DNA of 10,337 nt from Oscillospiraceae bacterium (GTDB taxonomy: Bacteria; Bacillota; Clostridia; Oscillospirales; Acutalibacteraceae), in NCBI GenBank assembly GCA_029004655.1, contig JAQVYP010000053.1, positions 1 to 10,337 on the forward strand. Reading direction: 5' to 3'. This document shows, one piece after another, positions 6,116 to 10,337 of this stretch. The position numbers were made by a program, and so were the translations under genes. The notes beneath the pieces are model-generated. The model worked only from the letters and a program-made list of their open reading frames with translations, ran no database searches and was not told where the DNA came from. Each line of letters starts with the position of its first letter. The stretch's first letter is position 1.

Positions 6116-7288
6116 ATGTATATAACAAACGCAAAAATTTTCACTATGGGTGAGCAGGGGATAATAGATAACGGATATGTCCTGTTCCAACACGGTGTAA
6201 TAATAGATTTAGGTAAAATGAGTGAATTTAATCCTGTGGATACGCAAGAAATTGTCGATGCAAAAGGCAATTGTGTTTTCCCGGGATTTATTGATGCGCA
6301 CACTCACTTGGGAATGTGGGAGGATTCGCTGGATTTCGAGGGTAACGACGGCAACGAACAGACCTCTCCATCAATGCCTCATTTGCGTGCAATCGACGCT
6401 ATTAATCCCGTGGATAAATGCTTTGTCGAGGCATTAGACGCCGGGATTACCACTGTGGTAACAGGTCCGGGAAGTGCTAATCCGATTGGCGGACAAATGG
6501 TTGCAATGAAAACATTCGGCAGAAGAATTGATGATATGATTATAAAATCCCCTATCGGAATTAAATTTGCATTGGGAGAGAATCCAAAGCGTGTTTATAA
6601 CGAAAAGGATCAAACCCCTATGACCAGAATGGGCACCGTTTCAATTATCAGAGAACAACTTTATAAAGCGAAGGAATATTTAAAGCTGCTTGATGATCAA
6701 CTAACCCATGATGATGCGGATGAGGTTGAATATGATATTAAATGTGAATCCTTGATTCCGCTTCTTAAAAATGAAATCAAGGCTCATTTTCATGCTCATC
6801 GTGCCGATGATATATTTACAGCTATTCGCATTGCCAAAGAATTTTCATTGGATTATACGATTGTGCATTGCACAGACGGTGCATCAATAGCTGACGTTTT
6901 GGCAAAAGAGGGTGCAGAAGTACTCTGTGGTCCTTTAATTTGCGAACGTTCCAAGCCGGAACTAAAAACGCTTAGTCCCAAAACCCCGGGATTGCTTGGG
7001 GCCGGAGGTATGACTGTTGCTATTATTACGGATCATCCTGTTATTCCGGTGCAATATTTGCCGCTTAGCGCAGGTCTTGCAGTGCGTGAAGGAATGGACT
7101 ATTATGAGGCAATAAAGGCCATAACTATAAATCCGGCTAAAATCTGTGGTATCGAGGATAGGGTTGGTTCTGTTGAAATTGGTAAGGATGCAGATTTTGC
7201 TGTTTTCGACGGGGATCCGCTTTCAGTATATAGCGTACCCAAAGCAGTTTTTTTGGGTGGAAAATTGGTTAGCGGTAATTTAAATTAA
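6116..7288 (+). CDS. Metal-dependent amidohydrolase, imidazolonepropionase-like
   Basis: This 390-residue protein has the full amidohydrolase-superfamily layout: an N-terminal beta-sandwich strand (MYITNAKIFTM), the metal-binding HxH at PGFIDAHTHLG (His62, His64), a TIM-barrel core, and the C-terminal sandwich ending in IGKDADFAVFDGDPL (355-369). Further likely metal ligands lie in KAHFHAHR (222-229), IVHCTDG (249-255) and TDHP (305-308). The HLGMWEDSLDFEGNDGNE segment (64-81) and GPGSANPIGGQM (117-128) mark a subgroup common in Clostridia and related to imidazolonepropionase and prolidase-type enzymes, with no proven substrate that I know of. It should hydrolyse a cyclic or linear amide. ATG at 6116 has GAGG (6104-6107) eight bases upstream. 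The next gene begins 11 bases after the stop codon, and its ribosome binding site overlaps this stop. Confidence 0.87.
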   Translation: MYITNAKIFTMGEQGIIDNGYVLFQHGVIIDLGKMSEFNPVDTQEIVDAKGNCVFPGFIDAHTHLGMWEDSLDFEGNDGNEQTSPSMPHLRAIDAINPVDKCFVEALDAGITTVVTGPGSANPIGGQMVAMKTFGRRIDDMIIKSPIGIKFALGENPKRVYNEKDQTPMTRMGTVSIIREQLYKAKEYLKLLDDQLTHDDADEVEYDIKCESLIPLLKNEIKAHFHAHRADDIFTAIRIAKEFSLDYTIVHCTDGASIADVLAKEGAEVLCGPLICERSKPELKTLSPKTPGLLGAGGMTVAIITDHPVIPVQYLPLSAGLAVREGMDYYEAIKAITINPAKICGIEDRVGSVEIGKDADFAVFDGDPLSVYSVPKAVFLGGKLVSGNLN

Positions 7289-7299
7289 CGGAGATTCAA

Positions 7300-8148
7300 A
7301 TGATTAACGAAATTAATGTGGATAGAATAACTGGGAGCGTAAAAAATTTATGTATAGAAGCCAACAAAATTTTGCCCCCGGACGTGGAACAACGCATTTG
7401 TGATTGCAGAAAGTGCGAGCGAAATTCACTTGCTAAGGAGATATTGGTTGACTTGCAACGCAATGCTGCCACAGCTAGGCAACTTGACATTCCAATTTGT
7501 CAGGATACCGGAATGGCTGTTGTCTTTTTAGATGTGGGTCAGGATGTTCATATTTTCGGAGGAAGTTTGGAAAATGCAGTTAATAAGGGCGTCTTACTGG
7601 GATACAGCGAAGGTTTGCTTAGAAAGTCTGTTGTATCCGATCCGCTGAACCGTGTCAATACAAACGATAATACGCCTGCTGTTATTCACACAAGAATAGT
7701 CGAGGGTGACGAAATTAAAATAACCGTTGCTCCGAAAGGTTTTGGAAGCGAAAACATGAGTGGCATGAGAATGCTTATTCCGTCCATGGGACGGGACGGT
7801 GTGATAAAAGCCGTGTTGGATATTGTTAAAAATGCTGCAAGCAATCCGTGCCCTCCAATGGTTATAGGCGTTGGAATCGGCGGAGATTTTGAACAATGTG
7901 CAATGTTGGCAAAACGTGCCTTATGCAGAAATTTGGACAAGCCAAACGAAAATAAGTTTTATTCCGATTTGGAAAAAGAACTGCTTCATTTGGTTAATAA
8001 ATTAAACATTGGACCACAGGGATTTGGCGGTGACACAACAGCGTTGGGACTTAACATTGAATATGCACCTACGCATATTGCAGGACTTCCCGTAGCAGTT
8101 AACATTGGTTGTCATGTTACGCGCCATAAATCAGAAATATTGAGGTAG
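7300..8148 (+). CDS. fumA: Class I fumarate hydratase, alpha subunit (TtdA/FumA-type N-terminal domain)
   Basis: This 282-residue protein is the usual length for the alpha subunit of the two-subunit, iron-sulfur fumarase/tartrate dehydratase family, which interconverts fumarate and malate or dehydrates tartrate. Motifs are PICQDTGMAVVFLDVG (65-80), KGFGSENMSG (146-155), NPCPPMVIGVGIGG (182-195), GPQGFGGDTTALG (238-250) and the GCHVTRH end (270-276). By family position Cys67, Cys184 and Cys271 would hold the [4Fe-4S] cluster, so this half looks intact. The beta subunit (about 180 residues, with a GTT motif), normally directly downstream, is absent: an RNA methyltransferase follows after four bases. 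Either the beta gene is elsewhere or the protein does something different. ATG at 7300 follows ACGGAGA (7288-7294). Fumarate versus tartrate cannot be decided from this subunit. Confidence 0.9.
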   Translation: MINEINVDRITGSVKNLCIEANKILPPDVEQRICDCRKCERNSLAKEILVDLQRNAATARQLDIPICQDTGMAVVFLDVGQDVHIFGGSLENAVNKGVLLGYSEGLLRKSVVSDPLNRVNTNDNTPAVIHTRIVEGDEIKITVAPKGFGSENMSGMRMLIPSMGRDGVIKAVLDIVKNAASNPCPPMVIGVGIGGDFEQCAMLAKRALCRNLDKPNENKFYSDLEKELLHLVNKLNIGPQGFGGDTTALGLNIEYAPTHIAGLPVAVNIGCHVTRHKSEILR

Positions 8149-8152
8149 AAAA

Positions 8153-9271
8153 ATGACAAAATATAATCTTGTTGCACCCTGTATTTTTGGAGTAGAGGGT
8201 ATTTTAGCTTCTGAACTTCGCAGAATAGGTGCCGAAGATATTGCGGCAGAAAATGGCAGAGTTTTGTTTTCCGGAGATGCATCAATGATTGCGAGAGCAA
8301 ATATTAATTCTCGTTTCGCAGAGAGAATACTAATAAATGTCGGCAGCTTTTCCGCAACCAGCTTTACTCAGCTTTTTGACGGCGTTAAGGCTCTGCCATT
8401 TGAAGAATATATTGCTTCAGATGATGAATTTCCGGTTAAAGGCTGGAGCATCAATTCCGAATTGCACAGTATTCCTGACTGTCAGTCTATAATCAAAAAG
8501 GCAGTTGTTGAAAGACTTAAAAGCGTATATAAAATTGAATGGTTTCAAGAAACCGCCGCAAAGCTTCAAATTCAGTTTTCTATTCTTAAAAATGATGTTA
8601 CTATTATGATAGATACAACAGGTTTTGGACTTCATAAAAGAGGATATAGAGAAAACTCAACCGAAGCGCCAATTAAAGAAACTTTGGCTGCCGCAATGTG
8701 CGATATTGCCAGAATTTTTCCTGACACAACAATTTACGATCCGTTTTGCGGCTCGGGCACAATTTTGATTGAAGCCGCCATGATGGCAAAAAAAATGGCT
8801 CCGGGGCTGAAAAACTTTTTTGCGGCAGAGCGTTTCTCTTTTATTGATGCATCCGTTTGGCAGGCGGAGCGAGCTAGGGCTAGAGATGCAATATTAACAG
8901 ATATTGAATTTCACGCATACGGGTTTGATATAGACCCTGCTGCGGTGAGTTTAACTATGGAGAACGCCAAGAAAGCAGGCGTTGACAAATATATCACTGT
9001 TAAATTGCAAGATGTCAGTGATTTTAAAATGGAAGACGGCAGAGCAATTGTAATTACAAATCCACCTTATGGTGAACGACTTTTAGACATTCAGGGTGCA
9101 GAGCAACTTTACAAAACAATGGGTAAGGTTTTTCATGACGATAAGGACAAGCGCTTTTTTATAATCAGTCCACATGATGAATTTGAATCATTCTATGGTA
9201 AAAAGTCCGACAAGAGACGCAAGCTTTATAATGGAATGATTAAATGTCAGCTGTTCATGTATTTAAAATAG
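8153..9271 (+). CDS. rlmL: THUMP-domain class I SAM methyltransferase, RlmL/YpsC-type
   Basis: This 372-residue protein combines an N-terminal ferredoxin-like/THUMP region (about 1-160) with a Rossmann-fold methyltransferase domain. The THUMP part ends at DTTGFGLHKRGYR (154-166), which leads into the catalytic domain, as in the RlmL half of E. coli RlmKL and B. subtilis YpsC. SAM-binding motif I is YDPFCGSGTILIEAA (195-209), the acidic ribose-binding end is GFDIDP (257-262), and the catalytic NPPYGERL (303-310) is the NPPY motif of N-methyltransferases. The expected reaction is N2-methylation of a guanine in 23S rRNA (G2445 for RlmL); older databases often call it a DNA adenine methylase. ATG at 8153 has GAGGT (8142-8146), which overlaps the end of the fumarase gene, indicating coupled translation. 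Confidence 0.86.
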   Translation: MTKYNLVAPCIFGVEGILASELRRIGAEDIAAENGRVLFSGDASMIARANINSRFAERILINVGSFSATSFTQLFDGVKALPFEEYIASDDEFPVKGWSINSELHSIPDCQSIIKKAVVERLKSVYKIEWFQETAAKLQIQFSILKNDVTIMIDTTGFGLHKRGYRENSTEAPIKETLAAAMCDIARIFPDTTIYDPFCGSGTILIEAAMMAKKMAPGLKNFFAAERFSFIDASVWQAERARARDAILTDIEFHAYGFDIDPAAVSLTMENAKKAGVDKYITVKLQDVSDFKMEDGRAIVITNPPYGERLLDIQGAEQLYKTMGKVFHDDKDKRFFIISPHDEFESFYGKKSDKRRKLYNGMIKCQLFMYLK

Positions 9272-9291
9272 TTTAGGAGGAATAATTTGAT

Positions 9292-10278
9292 ATGCGATAT
9301 GTGTTTATTATTAATCCTACCGCCGGTAAGAAGGATTTTTCAATTCAGCTTTCAAATAACATTAGTGATTATTTCAATAAAAGAGGCGGACATTATCGCA
9401 CATATATTACGCAAAAGCCGGGAGATGCTACGGCACTTGCGCGCAAAGCGGCTTCTACCTCTACTCGTGATGACGAAGTAGTTATTTTTTCATGCGGAGG
9501 CGAAGGAACAACATTTGAAACCCTTAATGGCATGATTGGTTACCCTCACGCAGTTTTGGGCATAATTCCGTTCGGTACTGCAAACGACTTTATTAAATAT
9601 TTTGGTGATGAGAAGGCATTTATGAATATCGATTCTCAGGTTCATGGAACACCAATGCCTATTGACGTTATTAAAGCTGACAATTTATTTGCTTTAAATC
9701 AATGCTCTTGCGGTATGGATGCCATGGTTGCCGACAATGTAAAAAAATTTGGGTCGTTTGTAACTGGAATTCTAGCGTATAATATATCTATTGTGTATAC
9801 ATTGTTTAAAAAATTTGGAGTTGACATGAAAATATCCATTGATGGAAAACCCCTTGACGGTGTTAAATTCTTGTTTGCAGTATGTGCTAATGCGCCATAT
9901 TATGGTGGCGGTTACAAAAGTGCCCCAACTGCTATTCCGGGTGACGGCAAGTTGGAATATTCAATTATTGAAACTGTTTCGAGATTAAAAGTGTTATCGT
10001 TGCTAGGGCATTATAAAAAAGGCACTCATATTGATCTAAAAGGCTGCAAGTATGGTAGTTGTACGACGATGGAGCTTGAGTCTGATAAACCAATGCCTGT
10101 CAATCTTGACGGTGAGATTTTTTATAAATCAAAAATTAAGTTTGAAGTGATTCACAAGGGAACAAGATTAATGGTACCTTCAATTCTTGCACAAAAGCTG
10201 GATTCGGAACTTGGTTTTAGTCAAAATGCGCCTCTTCGTTTCAGCCCTGTGGTTGATCGAGAGTTTATTAATAAATAA
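9292..10278 (+). CDS. Diacylglycerol kinase-family lipid kinase (YegS/DgkB-like)
   Basis: This 328-residue protein has the diacylglycerol/sphingosine/NAD kinase catalytic fold and is near the usual 290-330 residues of soluble bacterial lipid kinases. Members phosphorylate diacylglycerol or similar lipids with ATP at the membrane surface. The N-terminus MRYVFIINPTAGKK (1-14), the PFGTANDF loop (93-100), the CGMDAMVADN segment (140-149), the APTAIPGDGKLEY stretch (211-223) and NLDGE (271-275) all fit. The nucleotide-binding GGDGT motif reads GGEGT (69-73), with Glu71 in place of Asp, and TFETLNG replaces the usual TLNEVVNG. This is conservative but may matter for activity or specificity. ATG at 9292 has AGGAGG (9275-9280) eleven bases upstream, 20 bases after the methyltransferase stop. 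The last 20 or so residues are unlike the family core. The lipid substrate is unknown. Confidence 0.87.
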   Translation: MRYVFIINPTAGKKDFSIQLSNNISDYFNKRGGHYRTYITQKPGDATALARKAASTSTRDDEVVIFSCGGEGTTFETLNGMIGYPHAVLGIIPFGTANDFIKYFGDEKAFMNIDSQVHGTPMPIDVIKADNLFALNQCSCGMDAMVADNVKKFGSFVTGILAYNISIVYTLFKKFGVDMKISIDGKPLDGVKFLFAVCANAPYYGGGYKSAPTAIPGDGKLEYSIIETVSRLKVLSLLGHYKKGTHIDLKGCKYGSCTTMELESDKPMPVNLDGEIFYKSKIKFEVIHKGTRLMVPSILAQKLDSELGFSQNAPLRFSPVVDREFINK

Positions 10279-10292
10279 TTTAGATAACCTGC

Positions 10293-10320
10293 GTGTGACA
10301 GATCTTTTAAAAGATAGTCA
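10293..10320. repeat. Palindromic element after the lipid kinase gene
   Basis: ATCTTTTAAAAGAT (10302-10315) is a perfect 14-base palindrome. It is flanked by TGAC (10296-10299) and GTCA (10317-10320), which extend the symmetry after a small bulge. It lies 17 bases after the kinase stop codon. No T-run follows within the window, so a standard terminator cannot be claimed. It could be a weak terminator, an mRNA-end hairpin or an operator for the next gene. Confidence 0.45.
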
Positions 10321-10337
10321 TAATGCGCACAACCACA

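Noticed and set aside
8153..9271. DNA adenine methyltransferase of a restriction system, suggested by NPPY
   Set aside because: The THUMP region and RlmL-type layout mark an RNA methyltransferase, and no restriction gene is nearby.

Overview
The window looks like chromosomal DNA from a low-GC Gram-positive bacterium of the class Clostridia, possibly the Ruminococcaceae/Oscillospiraceae; I cannot name a genus. Three things point there. The sequence is AT-leaning and the ribosome binding sites are strong and AGGAGG-like. All thirteen genes lie on the plus strand in tight runs. The central block matches, in content and order, the conserved Firmicutes sporulation/division neighbourhood known in Bacillus subtilis as yabM-yabN-yabO-yabP-yabQ-divIC-yabR. 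YabP and YabQ are spore-formation proteins, so the organism is a spore former or descends from one.

Layout: 1-309 has no convincing gene. It holds a GC-rich start with a perfect hairpin and an AT-rich leader. From 310 comes an MTA/SAH-nucleosidase-type hydrolase, then a SpoVB/YabM-type lipid flippase (1055-2752), a two-domain MazG pyrophosphohydrolase (2853-3656) and the nucleoid protein HU (3721-3996), which ends at a strong intrinsic terminator. The next unit carries RqcP/YabO (4091-4333), YabP (4418-4702), YabQ (4705-5241), DivIC/FtsB-like (5255-5545) and a YabR-like S1 protein (5606-6046), closed by a second, textbook terminator at 6051-6076. The last unit holds a metal-dependent amidohydrolase (6116-7288), a class I fumarase alpha subunit (7300-8148), a THUMP-domain RlmL-type rRNA methyltransferase (8153-9271) and a diacylglycerol-kinase-family lipid kinase (9292-10278). 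Gaps in this unit are 4-20 bases. A palindromic element lies in the final 59 bases.

How the genes fit together: the central block groups envelope work (flippase, DivIC, YabP/YabQ), nucleotide clean-up (MazG), chromosome packing (HU) and ribosome/RNA functions (RqcP in rescue of stalled 50S subunits, the S1 protein). The last unit looks like metabolic and housekeeping genes carried together, with no shared pathway that I can prove.

I found no mobile element, CRISPR array, tRNA, rRNA, toxin-antitoxin pair or defence system, and no clear new system. The points most worth a second look are the fumarase alpha subunit without its beta partner next door, the GGEGT variant of the kinase nucleotide-binding motif, the nucleosidase at the head of the sporulation block, the GC-rich hairpin-bearing first 140 bases, and the palindrome at the right end.
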